Shown here: positions 50,565-64,000 of the stretch, piece after piece
How positions within the stretch are numbered: position 1 is the stretch's first letter
Layout: every line of letters starts with the position of its first letter
DNA from: JAEUHQ01 sp964538915
GTDB lineage: Bacteria; Planctomycetota; UBA1135; UBA2386
Direction: 5' to 3'
Assembly: GCA_964538915.1 (NCBI GenBank)
Contig: CAZIFB010000007.1
Location: forward strand, 69,416 to 133,415
DNA: 64,000 nt
Translations under genes and position numbers: made by a program
Notes under the pieces: model-generated
What the model saw: the letters and a program-made list of their open reading frames with translations, nothing else
The model's database searches: none
Told to the model about the DNA's origin: nothing

Positions 50565-51551
50565 GTGGAAAACGGCAACAAGCAACCGCTCGGCAGGCTG
50601 ATACAGGTTGATCTCCGCGAATACTGGGAGAATGAGGCCACGCAATTCACTCCGTGGATGGCCAAACCCGAGAACCTTGGTCTGCTTGGAGCCGCGATCA
50701 ACATCGATCTCGAACTCCAAGAGACCGAGGCGGCGGTCGGCCCCTTCTCGGCGGACATCGTGTGCAAGAACACGAGCGACGACAGCATCGTGCTGGTGGA
50801 GAACCAGCTGGAGAAAACGGATCACAGGCACCTTGGCCAGATACTCACGTACGCCGCCGGCGTACAGGCCAAGACAATCGTCTGGGTGGCCAGGGAGTTC
50901 ACGGAGCAACACCGGGCGGCCATTGACTGGATCAACAGCATTACGAACGACGACTTCGAGGCGTACGGTGTCGTGGTGGAACTCTGGCGCATCGACGAAT
51001 CGCCCCCGGCTCCGAAGTTCCAAGTCGTCGGCAAGCCCAACGACTGGTCAAGGGCGGTTCGCGAGCAGGTCATGCACAGCGACACCGGAGCCGCATCCAC
51101 GACCTACCTTGAATACTGGCAAGCGTTCAAGGAGCACCTCGAGGCGGTGGGTTCGAACCTGCGGCCGCAATCGCCTTCCACCAGCCATTGGATGAATCTA
51201 CCCATTGGCAGGTCCGGGGTGCACCTAGCGACGACCGTAAGCGTGCGTGATGGATTCGTCACCGCGCAGCTCTACTTCGAAAGGAACGGCGCTGCTTATT
51301 ATCACGTGCTGAGCGAGCAACGTGCGGAGATCGATGCGGAGTTGGGCGATCGACCCACGTGGGATTACAAGGAGGGTCGGGCAGCCAGACGGATCTACTA
51401 CAAGCAGGACTGCAACCCGAGCGACCGCGCAAATTGGCCGACATTGCATAGTTGGACTCGGGAGAGACTTGAACTCCTGGACCGCGTGTTCCGACGCCGC
51501 GTTGCGGAGCTGCCTCGAATAGGACCGTCTGATATTACCAGTGAAGAATGA
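50565..51551 (+). CDS. DUF4268 protein with PD-(D/E)XK-like nuclease domain
   Basis: The 328-residue protein has an N-terminal region with FSADIVCKNTSDDSIVLVEN and NQLEKTDHRHLGQILTYAAG, the Asp and Glu-x-Gln arrangement of the nuclease-like part, and a C-terminal DUF4268 domain (YWQAFKEHLEAVG, RRIYYKQDCNPSDRANWPTL). Such proteins are common near restriction systems and may act in DNA defence. The GTG at 50565 is the last start before the conserved region; TTG at 50553 is an alternative. Convergent with hsdR, 74 bp apart. Confidence 0.82.
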   Translation: MENGNKQPLGRLIQVDLREYWENEATQFTPWMAKPENLGLLGAAINIDLELQETEAAVGPFSADIVCKNTSDDSIVLVENQLEKTDHRHLGQILTYAAGVQAKTIVWVAREFTEQHRAAIDWINSITNDDFEAYGVVVELWRIDESPPAPKFQVVGKPNDWSRAVREQVMHSDTGAASTTYLEYWQAFKEHLEAVGSNLRPQSPSTSHWMNLPIGRSGVHLATTVSVRDGFVTAQLYFERNGAAYYHVLSEQRAEIDAELGDRPTWDYKEGRAARRIYYKQDCNPSDRANWPTLHSWTRERLELLDRVFRRRVAELPRIGPSDITSEE

Positions 51552-51625
51552 CCGAATGATCGCACCAGAAACGACTCGCCGCTAGTTCGTGGAGGGATCT
51601 CGCGACCTTGAACTCCGGTAGCGCG

Positions 51626-54769
<3,144 letters not shown>

Positions 54770-54820
54770 CGCACCCTCCGGTAGGAGCGGATCCAGGTTG
54801 GCGACCCGCCGACCCCTGCA

Positions 54821-54862
54821 GGAATGAGCCGAGAATGGGCGGGAATGAGCGGGAATGAGCGG
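54821..54862 (+). repeat. Four decamer repeats upstream of hsdR
   Basis: GGAATGAGCC, GAGAATGGGC, GGGAATGAGC and GGGAATGAGC run head to tail, exact period 10, about 52-93 bp upstream of the hsdR ATG. One helical turn per unit would place a bound protein on a single face of the DNA. The units could also allow copy-number change by slippage. Confidence 0.7.
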
Positions 54863-55050
54863 ACCAAAGGACCGGCGGGCTTCGTCCCCGCCGCCCCCTC
54901 CGAACCCGGCGTCCTTGGCGCTCCGTTGCCCGAGTCACACCGGGGCTCTTGGGAGGCCGACAACCGCGGCACTCCCAACCGCTTCCGGCCCACCGGGGAT
55001 TGCGGCAAGGCCCTTCCACCGAGCCGTTTGCGGCAAGACGTAGGGCTGCC

Positions 55051-55091
55051 GAATGGGGGGTGAATAGGGTGTGAATAGGGAGGGGAATAGG
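55051..55091 (+). repeat. Second period-10 repeat behind the AlbA_2 gene
   Basis: GAATGGGGGG, TGAATAGGGT, GTGAATAGGG and AGGGGAATAG keep a period near 10 with GAATAGGG as the common word. They lie 4 bp after the AlbA_2 stop. They share GAAT and GGG words with the decamers at 54821-54862. Confidence 0.5.
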
Positions 55092-55094
55092 CGG

Positions 55095-56525
55095 TCACGA
55101 CTGCCCCCTGGGTGGCTGCCCTTCGCGGAGACGCCAGTACGAGCCCCTGCCATGGCCTCGTGGCTCGATCAGCTCCAAGCTCTTCAAGAAGGTGAGGTCC
55201 TCCTTGATCTGCCACTCCTCGACTTGGTTGCGTAGCTTGCCCTTCAGCTCGCGACGAGCGATGCCGTATGGCTCGGCGCCGATGAGGGCCAGGATTCGTT
55301 GCTGGCGGTCGTTGAGGTTGCGCGCTACGCGGCTTGGCGGCGTGTAGCGGCTCGGACGGAAGCGAACCGTAACGCAGCCGCCCGCGTCCTCGATCTCCGG
55401 CCGTGGTAGTCCAGCGGATGCCGTCAGCTCCGCCATCTTGATCGTGCCTCGCCCCCACGACTCGATGACGCCGCGTCGGTAGAAGACTCGGGCGATGAGG
55501 GGGTTCCACGGCAACGACTCATGCGGCGCGAACAACGCCTCCGCGGTCAGGCCGAAGTGCAGCGAACCCGACGAGGTCACCTCCAACCGATCGTCGTAGA
55601 TGGCGACGGCGACGGAGCCGCCGCCGATGGCGTAGTCCCGGTGGCAGAAGGCGTTGGCCAGCGCCTCGCGTAGCGCCACCGGCGGGTACAGCGGATCGTC
55701 GACTCGCTCGAAGAGTCCCGGCGCGATGCGGCCGGCCACGGGCAGGTTCTCGCGCAGGAACCGCTCCGCCTTGAGCAACAGCTCGAAGGCGTTCCCGTGG
55801 AACTGCCGGTTGTCGATGAACTCCGTTCGGTCGATGCCGCGGAACTTGGCGACGCGCAAGAGGCACTGCGGCAGCTCCGCCTCGATCCGCTCAGCGCGGC
55901 CGAACAGCACCACGGCCGCGCGCAGCAGGGCACCGTCCTTGACCATGCCGAGACCGCGCAGGAGTTCGTCGGGCTCGCGGGTCCCTGGGTCCTCGACGCG
56001 ACCGCGGCGGATCGACTCTTCGACCGTGCGCCGGATCTCGACCACGTCGAGGTCGGCAACCGTCCAGCCGGCGGCGGGCATGTTCTCCCACCGCTGCTCG
56101 CCGTGAACCCGTTCGAGCAACATCCGGTCGTACTCGTTGCGGGACAGGATCTGGCTCGCGCTGCCGACGCGCCGGTAGCCCTGACCCTTGTAGCTGTAGG
56201 GTCGGTTGGGTCCCGTCGAGACGCTCACCACCAAGACCTCGCGTCCGTTGCCGACGGGCACGCGTTCGATGGCCGGGTAGACCGGCGGGTCGATGTCTTT
56301 CAGTTCCTGCGCGACCTCTTCGAGCGTGTGGTCGCTGACGTCTTGGCCAACAACCCTGTGGTCCGGCTCGACGCCGAACATGACGCGACCGCCACGATGG
56401 TTGAGCATGGCGCATAGGGTGCGCGCCGCATCGCGGCGCTCACCAGTGGTGCGCTTGAGTTCGAGGGTCTCCGACTCGCCAGCGTTGGCCCAGGCGGTGA
56501 CTTGGGCGAGGGTGATGCTGGTCAT
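55095..56525 (-). CDS. AlbA_2/Schlafen-type ATP-binding protein in the RM operon
   Basis: The 476-residue protein has an N-terminal AlbA_2 (Schlafen-like) domain (ETLELKRTTGE, RGGRVMFGVE, YSYKGQGYRRVGS), a middle GHKL-like ATPase region (ALREALANAFCHRDYAIGGG and SSGSLHFGLT) and a C-terminal winged helix (LIGAEPYGIARRELKGKL). Family members are transcriptional regulators or defence accessory proteins. Its ATG overlaps the stop of the Abi_C gene by 4 bp. It lies between hsdS and hsdR, so a controlling role for the system is plausible; this is inference. Confidence 0.9.
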   Translation of the reverse strand: MTSITLAQVTAWANAGESETLELKRTTGERRDAARTLCAMLNHRGGRVMFGVEPDHRVVGQDVSDHTLEEVAQELKDIDPPVYPAIERVPVGNGREVLVVSVSTGPNRPYSYKGQGYRRVGSASQILSRNEYDRMLLERVHGEQRWENMPAAGWTVADLDVVEIRRTVEESIRRGRVEDPGTREPDELLRGLGMVKDGALLRAAVVLFGRAERIEAELPQCLLRVAKFRGIDRTEFIDNRQFHGNAFELLLKAERFLRENLPVAGRIAPGLFERVDDPLYPPVALREALANAFCHRDYAIGGGSVAVAIYDDRLEVTSSGSLHFGLTAEALFAPHESLPWNPLIARVFYRRGVIESWGRGTIKMAELTASAGLPRPEIEDAGGCVTVRFRPSRYTPPSRVARNLNDRQQRILALIGAEPYGIARRELKGKLRNQVEEWQIKEDLTFLKSLELIEPRGHGRGSYWRLREGQPPRGQS

Positions 56526-57238
56526 GAAGCGACCTCGGATTGTCCGCCTGTCCCTGCTTCAGGGTCCGCGTCCTCGCCCTCGGGCACGAACTCGGCGAGG
56601 TACACGCGGTAGCTCTCGGGCTCCATCTCGAACAGGACCTTGCTCGGCTGCAACTCGACCTCGAAGACGCGGAACATCCCGTGCGTCTCGTCCACGTGGT
56701 CGTTGAACGCCTGGTTGTCCTTGTACGATGCTCGTGACGAGGGTTTGGACGGTCGGCTCTGACGATGGACGCGGTGGAGGAATCCGACAATCGTGTCCGC
56801 AGCCTCGGCAGCCAAGAGCGCCTGAACGGATTCCATCGCCGGACGTGGACTACCCGAACCGTGCGACGCGAACCCGCACTGGTTGCGCAACTCGCAGATG
56901 CCTTGAATGGCAGTGCTGAGGCCATTCAGGGTCTTCGCGAGGCTCTTTCGGGTCTCCGCCGCATCGTTAGCCGTGGGCGGGAGGAATGGCAAAATGGTCG
57001 TCGCAGTCTTGAAGAGCTTCTGCAGGTCGTCGTCGTCCTCGAAGGGGACGGACCTCTCGCCGAGCACAGTGCGACACGTGCTCTCGACGACCGTCCGAGC
57101 GAGATCGAACGCCAAGCCCGGGTTCTCGATCACGGCCAGTTCGATGCCCTTGACTTGCTCCTCAATGTGAACGAGTCCGCCTGCGATCGCGTCGCGCGCG
57201 CCGTGCATCACAAACTGCGACGTCGCAGCGTCGACCAT
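56522..57238 (-). CDS. Abi_C-type (abortive infection) protein
   Basis: The 238-residue protein has the Abi_C C-terminal motif: ICELRNQCGFASHGSGSPRP followed by LLAAEAADTIVGFLHRVH. Proteins with this domain include phage abortive-infection factors. The ATG at 57238 overlaps the previous stop as TGATG and has GAGG about 10 nt upstream; a frame 23 codons longer overlaps that gene and is less likely. It is the middle of three genes embedded in the restriction operon. The trigger and target are unknown. Confidence 0.82.
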   Translation of the reverse strand: MVDAATSQFVMHGARDAIAGGLVHIEEQVKGIELAVIENPGLAFDLARTVVESTCRTVLGERSVPFEDDDDLQKLFKTATTILPFLPPTANDAAETRKSLAKTLNGLSTAIQGICELRNQCGFASHGSGSPRPAMESVQALLAAEAADTIVGFLHRVHRQSRPSKPSSRASYKDNQAFNDHVDETHGMFRVFEVELQPSKVLFEMEPESYRVYLAEFVPEGEDADPEAGTGGQSEVAS

Positions 57239-58341
57239 CAGCTCGACCTCTGATCCGAATTGGCGGCAACCGTTGATGACTTGGCGACCGAGCGACGGCC
57301 ACTCCAAATCTCGTCCACGTTGTGCGCCTTCAACCAGGCCATGATCTCTTCAACGGCCCTCGGCGAGTATCGCTTGTGCTGAGTCTGGCCGATCTTGAAG
57401 TCCTTGTAGCACTCAACGTTCGCGCGCAGGTTCAAGTGATCGACGACCGCAACCGCCTTGGGCATGGTCAGGCCGACCTGTTCCGCAAGTTGCTTCGCAC
57501 CGAGGCTGTAGAAGCCAAGCTCGTCGACTCTCTTGACGGCGACAACGGAAGCGCCGGGCGTTCCCTCCGCCACGAGCTGGATCGGGATCCCCTCCTTCTT
57601 GGAGAGTCTCAGAGACAAGCTCGGGCCGGTCCCGTCCGCCGTGAGCTCCACCGCTGCGGCACCCTGGAAGACGTTGCCCCATGTCTTCCCCGCCACGACG
57701 TCCCTACCAAGCTGCCTCAGGTCGGAGTCGCTCGGCTGGCCCTTCTCGCCGCGAATCGTGCCATCCAGAATCGCAAGCGGTCGAAGCCTCGCCAACGCTT
57801 CGACCCTGCGTCGGCGACCAGGGCCGAGGAGCTTCTTGATCTCCGCCACCTCGGAATCGAAGAGCGTCGCCAGATCGGTTGGCGGCGAGGTCGAGATGGG
57901 AAGAACCCGCGTCGGCAGGTGCGACGCGAGGCTCTGGCCAAAGACGCTCTTCAACAGGTCTCGGAAGAGCGTGACGCCGGACTGCACGTGCACGTAGAGC
58001 TGGCCCTCCGAGATTTCGAGAAGGTGGTGCTGAGCGGCATCCCGCAGGCCGTTGATGGTCTGTAGGACGAGCGCTTGCTCCTCGGTCAGATACTTGATCT
58101 TGCCGTCGCTCAAGGAGCGACGTACGCAGAGGTCGAACCCGATCGTCTCCTTGGCTCGCTTCTCGCGAATGCGACCACCCCGGTGTAGGAGAGCCGCCTT
58201 CATCAGCATCTCGAACCCGTGGTCGAGCTGAATCAGCGTGCTGCTGATTCGCCCCCGATCGTGAGGCCTGTTGAAGAGTTCGATGCTCAGCACCAACGCA
58301 TCGCACGCCTTCTCTAGCAGAAGCTTTGCCTCGCGCTTCAT
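57238..58341 (-). CDS. DUF3644 protein in the RM operon
   Basis: The 367-residue protein has the DUF3644 start: SIELFNRPHDRGRISSTLIQ, then HGFEMLMKAALLHRGG, and DAAQHHLLEISEGQLYVHVQ. A winged-helix-like segment lies near residues 285-340 (LGAKQLAEQVGLTMPKAVAV). DUF3644 proteins often accompany type I and BREX-like systems. The ATG overlaps the hsdS stop by 4 bp. Exact function is unknown. Confidence 0.87.
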   Translation of the reverse strand: MKREAKLLLEKACDALVLSIELFNRPHDRGRISSTLIQLDHGFEMLMKAALLHRGGRIREKRAKETIGFDLCVRRSLSDGKIKYLTEEQALVLQTINGLRDAAQHHLLEISEGQLYVHVQSGVTLFRDLLKSVFGQSLASHLPTRVLPISTSPPTDLATLFDSEVAEIKKLLGPGRRRRVEALARLRPLAILDGTIRGEKGQPSDSDLRQLGRDVVAGKTWGNVFQGAAAVELTADGTGPSLSLRLSKKEGIPIQLVAEGTPGASVVAVKRVDELGFYSLGAKQLAEQVGLTMPKAVAVVDHLNLRANVECYKDFKIGQTQHKRYSPRAVEEIMAWLKAHNVDEIWSGRRSVAKSSTVAANSDQRSS

Positions 58342-59676
58342 GCGCCGAGTCCCTCGGTGAACCGGCCAACGTCCTTCAGTCGCAACCCACCTGACATGAG
58401 CTTCGGCAAGAGTGTGTCGCGTAGAGCCGCAAGCGTGCGATTCTCTCTCGCTGCTGCACTGGCTCGGGCGACGAGAGGCCTCACGATCCTCCCGAACAGC
58501 TCCGCGATCGGTGGTGGAGCGACAGGCAACATGAAATGCGACAGAGCTTCCGCAGGGACCCGCTGGCGCCCACTGGATCCGGTCATGCTCTGGATAGCGA
58601 AGTCGCGGAACTCAGGGCTGCGTGCGAGGCAGTATGCAAACTCGGGAGGCAGCGGCGGCTTTGGACGCAGGACGATGAACTCGGTGGAGCCCCAACCGAC
58701 CTGGCCATCCTTCAGGAAGTCGACGTAGGCTGTCTTCCCGTTCTCAAGGCATGGCGTGATCCGAGCCACCAGTGTGTCGCCGTTGATGAACTTCATTCCC
58801 GATCCGAACGCACGATCGACTACTGAATCAGGTGAGTGACCTCGCGTGGGCATGTTGGCCATGTCCAGGTATGGGGCCGCGGTGCCCTTGCGAAGGGAAC
58901 GAGTTGGGTTGACCTCCACAGCATCAGGCAGCGGTGCGGGCTTCCATCCATCCGGGGTCTCGCCGAGTTCGGACGTCGTTAAGCGCGCAGGGAACAGCCT
59001 GGAGATGGAATCAGGTAGGCCGGTGTCACGGCCAGCGGCCTTGGCCCTGACTGGGTCGAAGTCGACGAACCAAGACTTGAAGAGCGCTCGCGCGATGGCC
59101 TCCATCGTCTCGTTCGTTCGCCGGTTGATTTCGATCTTGTCGTCCAACGCTCCAAGGAAGCTGGCGATGGCTCGTTGCTCGGGAGGCTCCGGGTGAGCTG
59201 CCTGGATGTTCTGAAGGTCCAGCTTGGTCACGTGACCTAGTCCGGTCGTCTGCTTGTTGCGGGCTATGCCTACGAAGTTCGGCTTCAGGTATCGAAGCAG
59301 GTAGAAGAAGAACGTAGGGTTGATGTGATCGGCAGGTGTCACTCTGAAGACGTGCTGGTTCAACCAACCCGCGGGCCCACGCCACCAGAACACATCGATA
59401 GACGTCTCTGGTTGACCCGACCACGAGAACAACAGATCCCCAGCTCGCACGCGGACAGCGTCATCGAACGTCTGTTCGGTGAACTTCGTCTGACCCGAGA
59501 TGCCTCCCTTGATCTCCGCGATCTTGACAACGGGCATTCCGCGACTGCTGAACTGGATGTCTCGAAAGGCGATCCCATTGACCCATCGCGCTAGCGAATG
59601 GAGCGATGACCGCTTCCAGTGTGGGGGAAACTCCGCCTCGTAGAGGGACCCCCGCCGGTCAATGGCAGATGCAGCA

Positions 59677-59687
<11 letters not shown>
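58338..59687 (-). CDS. hsdS: Type I restriction specificity subunit
   Basis: The 449-residue protein has two target-recognition domains, each followed by a conserved helix: first half ends PEPPEQRAIASFLGALDDKI, second half ends ENRTLAALRDTLLPKLMSGG. It sets the bipartite DNA target of the HsdM/HsdR complex. The ATG at 59687 has AAGGAG 7-8 nt upstream and overlaps hsdM by 11 bp; a TTG two codons earlier is weaker. The recognised sequence cannot be predicted by eye. Confidence 0.94.
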
Positions 59688-61269
<1,582 letters not shown>

Positions 61270-61588
61270 CGAGTTGCTCAGAGGGTGTCTGGGTGACCGG
61301 GAACGCGGTAATGCTCGCCCTGCCCAGGGGACTTCCCGCGCGGCTGCTGGGCGCCCGCCCGAACTCCCGCGCAAAGCCGGAGCCCTAGCTGAGGGAGCTA
61401 CGAGCACGCATCGTCCGCGAAGGTAGCCAGCTCCGCCGCAATTGCCCATAAGGAACAACCGCACTCGACCGACTCGTGAGCATCATCGAGCGCTTCGCGA
61501 ACACAGTGGCGACCACGACTGCTGCGTCCAACGCATCCACGATCACTCACTCCGTTCGTTCGACTCGACGCCCCGACGCACCCGCCCA
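61270..61588. other. Intergenic between metK and hsdM
   Basis: About 320 bp with no gene on either strand. It must hold the hsdM promoter and the end of the metK transcript, both reading minus, but I see no clear -35/-10 pair or terminator. The GC is somewhat lower from about 61440 to 61560 than in the flanks. Confidence 0.5.
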
Positions 61589-62746
61589 CTACCTCACGCC
61601 GCCGACACGCTCCCACGGCAGGTCCAGATCGTCGCGCCCGAAGTGCCCGTAGGCCGCGGTCGGATAGTAGATCGCACGCTGCAGGTCCAAGCACCGGATG
61701 ATCCCGGCCGGAGTCAGGTCGAACTCCTCCCTCAGCACCCCCGCGATCTCGCGATTGCGCCGACCGTCACATCCCGCGGCATCCACCAGGAAGCTCACCG
61801 GCTCCGCGACGCCGATCGCGTACGCGATCTGCACCAGGCACCGGCGCGCCCAGCCTCGCGCGACGACCTGCTTCGCCAGACACCGCGCCATGTACGCAGC
61901 CGACCGATCGACCTTCGACGGGTCCTTCCCCGAGAACGCCCCACCGCCGTGCGGCGCGGCACCACCATACGTGTCGACGACGATCTTGCGCCCGGTGAGC
62001 CCCGTGTCGCCGTTCGGCCCGCCGACCGTGAACGAGCCCGTCGGATTGACGAGCACGCGACACTCCTTGGCGCGCATCGACCGCGGAATCACCACGTCGA
62101 GGATCTCTCGCCCCACGACGTCGTGCACCGTCTTCTGGTCGACGTCGACCGCATGCTGCGTCGACAACACGATCGCCGTCACCTCGACCGGCCGCCCGTC
62201 CTCGTAGCGGAACGTCACCTGCGACTTCGCATCCGGCCGCAGCCACGGCACTACCTTCGATCGCCGCAGCTCCGCTTGCCGCCGCACGAGGCGATGCGCG
62301 AACACGATCGGCGCCGGCATCAGTTCCGGCGTCTCGTCGCACGCGTAGCCGAACATCAGCCCCTGGTCGCCTGCACCGACCACCCCGTCACCACGGTCGA
62401 CTCCCTGCGCGATCTCGTGCGACTGCCCGTGGAAGCGCACCTGCACTTCGCATCGATCCGGATCGATGCCGCTCGCCGCGTCGGTGTAGCCGGCGTCGCG
62501 CAGCACGTCGCTCACCAAGGTCACCGCCTGCGCCCGCACGTCGCGGAACACCTCGGGATCGCGCGTCCGGAACTCACCGGCGACCACCACACACTGGTCC
62601 GCGAGTAGCGTCTCGCACGCGACGCGCGCGGTCGGTTCGCGGCGCAGGAACGCGTCGAGCACGCGGTCGGAGATGCGGTCGGCGAGCTTGTCGGGATGCC
62701 CTTCGGAGACGGATTCGGAGGAGAACAGACCTTCGTGGATCGGCAT
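61589..62746 (-). CDS. metK: S-adenosylmethionine synthetase
   Basis: The 385-residue enzyme makes SAM from methionine and ATP. Motifs are complete: GHPDKLADRISDRVLDA, GAGDQGLMFGYACDE and GGGAFSGKDPSKVDRSAAYM. Length is normal. It is cytoplasmic and tetrameric in the family. It lies between the DUF3293 gene (51 bp upstream) and the restriction operon. SAM is the HsdM cofactor, but as a core gene it may simply mark the border of the defence island. Confidence 0.96.
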   Translation of the reverse strand: MPIHEGLFSSESVSEGHPDKLADRISDRVLDAFLRREPTARVACETLLADQCVVVAGEFRTRDPEVFRDVRAQAVTLVSDVLRDAGYTDAASGIDPDRCEVQVRFHGQSHEIAQGVDRGDGVVGAGDQGLMFGYACDETPELMPAPIVFAHRLVRRQAELRRSKVVPWLRPDAKSQVTFRYEDGRPVEVTAIVLSTQHAVDVDQKTVHDVVGREILDVVIPRSMRAKECRVLVNPTGSFTVGGPNGDTGLTGRKIVVDTYGGAAPHGGGAFSGKDPSKVDRSAAYMARCLAKQVVARGWARRCLVQIAYAIGVAEPVSFLVDAAGCDGRRNREIAGVLREEFDLTPAGIIRCLDLQRAIYYPTAAYGHFGRDDLDLPWERVGGVR

Positions 62747-62797
62747 GGCGAGTTTGCGGAAGGGGAGTCGAGGAAAAGAGAGTCGGGCGGGCAGGGT

Positions 62798-63307
62798 TCA
62801 GCGCAGCAGCACCAAGCGCGGCACGGCGTCGACGCCAGCGTGGACGATCGCGTTCTGTCCCCACGTGCGGCCGAGATCGCAGGCATCCGCGAACGTCATC
62901 CCGAACACGAGCCAGCTCGCTTCCGGCGGCCAGCCGTTGCTCGGATGGCGCCCGGCGCTTTCGCAGAACGAGAAAGCGCGCCGGCGCAGTTCGTCACCGA
63001 GCGCACGATGCCGCGCGGCATTCGTCGCTGCGTCGAGCGCTTCGCTACCGGGATTGCACGCCGTGACGAACGCGCTGCACGTCACGCGGTGGCGGGCGTG
63101 CCATCGCGCGAGAACGTCGTTCGCGACGCCGATCCGCAGCGCGCAGAGTTCGTCGGCCGCGACTTCGAAGATCGTCTCGCGATAGGCGGGGACCGTCGCC
63201 GGCGCGATCGACGACGTCGCGACGGTGAGCCACGGTGCAGTGAGCAGCGACGCCGCGGGAGCGGATGCGGGCGAGGGATGCGACGGATCGGGATCGGATG
63301 GATGCAT
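62798..63307 (-). CDS. DUF3293 family protein
   Basis: The 169-residue protein has the DUF3293 marks: FVTACNPGSEALDAATNAAR, GRHPSNGWPPEASWLVFG and a C-terminal GQNAIVHAGVD segment (the family's GQ-x-A-I). Function unknown. I took the ATG at 63307; a longer Arg/Ala-rich frame to 63385 is unlikely. It precedes metK on the same strand and may share its transcript. Confidence 0.82.
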   Translation of the reverse strand: MHPSDPDPSHPSPASAPAASLLTAPWLTVATSSIAPATVPAYRETIFEVAADELCALRIGVANDVLARWHARHRVTCSAFVTACNPGSEALDAATNAARHRALGDELRRRAFSFCESAGRHPSNGWPPEASWLVFGMTFADACDLGRTWGQNAIVHAGVDAVPRLVLLR

Positions 63308-63646
63308 GAGCGTTCTCGCGGATGCATCCGACGCGGCGCGCGCCGCAGGAGCCTTCGTTCGCCGGGTCACTCGACCCGCGCGCATCGATCAGGCGCCGTC
63401 GCCTGACCCTACCACCTTGCCGCTCCTCGGCAGGTTGGCCGCCCGTCGTTCACGCACGGGCCGTCCGGATGCTGGTGCGCACGCTACCGATCGCGGCTCC
63501 GCGATCAAGATGCGAGACGACACGACAGCGCGAAGGTGCGCCGCAGTAGTGACGAGGACTACTGAACATCTCGGAAGTCGGCCTCATTCATGATCCGCCT
63601 CGTCACTCCCAAGAAGTCCGCATGCGGCTCCAACTCCGCCCTGATG
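63308..63646. other. No gene recognised
   Basis: About 340 bp between the zinc-ribbon gene and the DUF3293 gene. Only Arg-rich shadow frames are present. Promoters for the DUF3293-metK pair should be here, reading minus, but no clear boxes are seen. Confidence 0.5.
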
Positions 63647-64000
63647 TCACCCTAGTGCGGCCGTGATCCTCGCCTGCTCATCCTTCGGGATCTGTTTCCA
63701 GCATGGCGGGCAGATCGGGCGATCGAGCGTCGCAGGGCCTTCCGCGCCGCAGCGGTGGCAGACGCGACGCAACAGCGCCGAAACGTCGGACCCCTTCTTC
63801 GACGAGCGGTAGCAAGAGAGGCACAATGGTCTCGTGGGATCGAACGGCACCGGCTCGGCGCATCCGATGCAATGCGCCTGCGTCTTGCGCGCGGGCGGCG
63901 CAGATTGCTTCCCGGACGTCCGGGTCGTCGTGGGCTGAGCGGTGGCTAGCAGCCCGTTGAAGAAGCCGCACTCGCCGAGCTGCTGAGGCGGCCTTGCGAT
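63647..64000 (-). CDS. Zinc-ribbon protein C-terminus (phospholipase D-like family tail), start beyond window
   Basis: The frame is open to the right edge; 117 residues are visible. It carries two treble-clef/zinc-ribbon units: CIGC with CLSC about 13 residues on, and CHRC with CPPC. The first unit, C-I-x-C-x-x-P-[IV]-P-x-x-P-x-x-P-L-C, is the tail commonly found after a small phospholipase D-like nuclease domain. The start lies outside. A GTG inside the first ribbon (63850) would split the zinc site and is not a real start. Confidence 0.7.
   Translation of the reverse strand: MARPPQQLGECGFFNGLLATAQPTTTRTSGKQSAPPARKTQAHCIGCAEPVPFDPTRPLCLSCYRSSKKGSDVSALLRRVCHRCGAEGPATLDRPICPPCWKQIPKDEQARITAALG

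Noticed and set aside
54821..55091. CRISPR array
   Set aside because: The repeats are only 10 bp and directly adjacent, with no spacers and no cas genes nearby.
57239..57307. Longer N-terminus of the Abi_C protein
   Set aside because: It would overlap the DUF3644 gene by 70 bp, while the ATG at 57238 forms a TGATG junction with a ribosome site.

Overview
The window is GC-rich, densely coded bacterial DNA from a Gram-negative (diderm) organism: it carries a tripartite RND efflux pump, lipoproteins, outer-membrane barrels and many signal peptides ending in A-Q-[DE]. The mix of a GldF/GldG-type ABC system with a DUF4340 partner, a TorF-like porin, Ser/Thr kinases with TPR repeats, DUF1275 and ECF sigma factors suits a high-GC Planctomycetota or similar environmental lineage. 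This is an inference from gene content; no rRNA is present to settle it.

Region 1 (1-7.7 kb, minus strand): an efflux operon made of a tiny leader-like protein, an adaptor lipoprotein, a 1511-residue protein that fuses the RND pump to its outer-membrane factor, and a FAD monooxygenase running off the left edge. Region 2 (7.7-13 kb): a sigma-54 activator with GAF domains, a Ser/Thr kinase with TPRs, and a SUKH-type protein.

Region 3 (13.0-26.3 kb, plus strand) is the centrepiece: a complete chemosensory operon, cheY-cheX-mcp-mcp-mcp-cheA-cheW-cheB-cheR. The three receptors have different sensor ends: a large periplasmic domain, a c-type heme (CxxCH) domain, and a complete periplasmic beta-carbonic anhydrase fused in frame to a receptor. 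The last looks like a CO2/bicarbonate/pH sensor and is the best candidate here for an undescribed system.

Region 4 (26.4-43.6 kb) holds a TorF-like porin behind a structured 5' leader, a three-gene Gld-like ABC operon (ATPase, permease-GldG fusion, DUF4340 with a pseudopilin-like insertion), a barrel protein, an SRPBCC protein, a GT39-like membrane protein, a DUF1275-STAS fusion, YaeQ, a DoxX-like protein, an LLM flavin oxidoreductase, a lipase-like lipoprotein and a DUF3750 lipoprotein.

Region 5 (43.75-50.4 kb) starts at a tRNA-Gly(CCC) gene and ends at a degenerate copy of that tRNA's 3' half, so it is probably an old genomic island. It contains transposase debris, a disrupted lipoprotein, an ECF sigma factor with a translationally coupled membrane partner, and small hypothetical genes.

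Region 6 (50.5-61.3 kb) is a defence island: a DUF4268 nuclease-like protein and a type I restriction-modification operon ordered hsdM-hsdS-DUF3644-Abi_C-AlbA_2-(decamer repeats)-hsdR, with three accessory genes coupled inside it. Region 7 (61.6-64 kb) has metK, a DUF3293 protein and the C-terminus of a zinc-ribbon protein.
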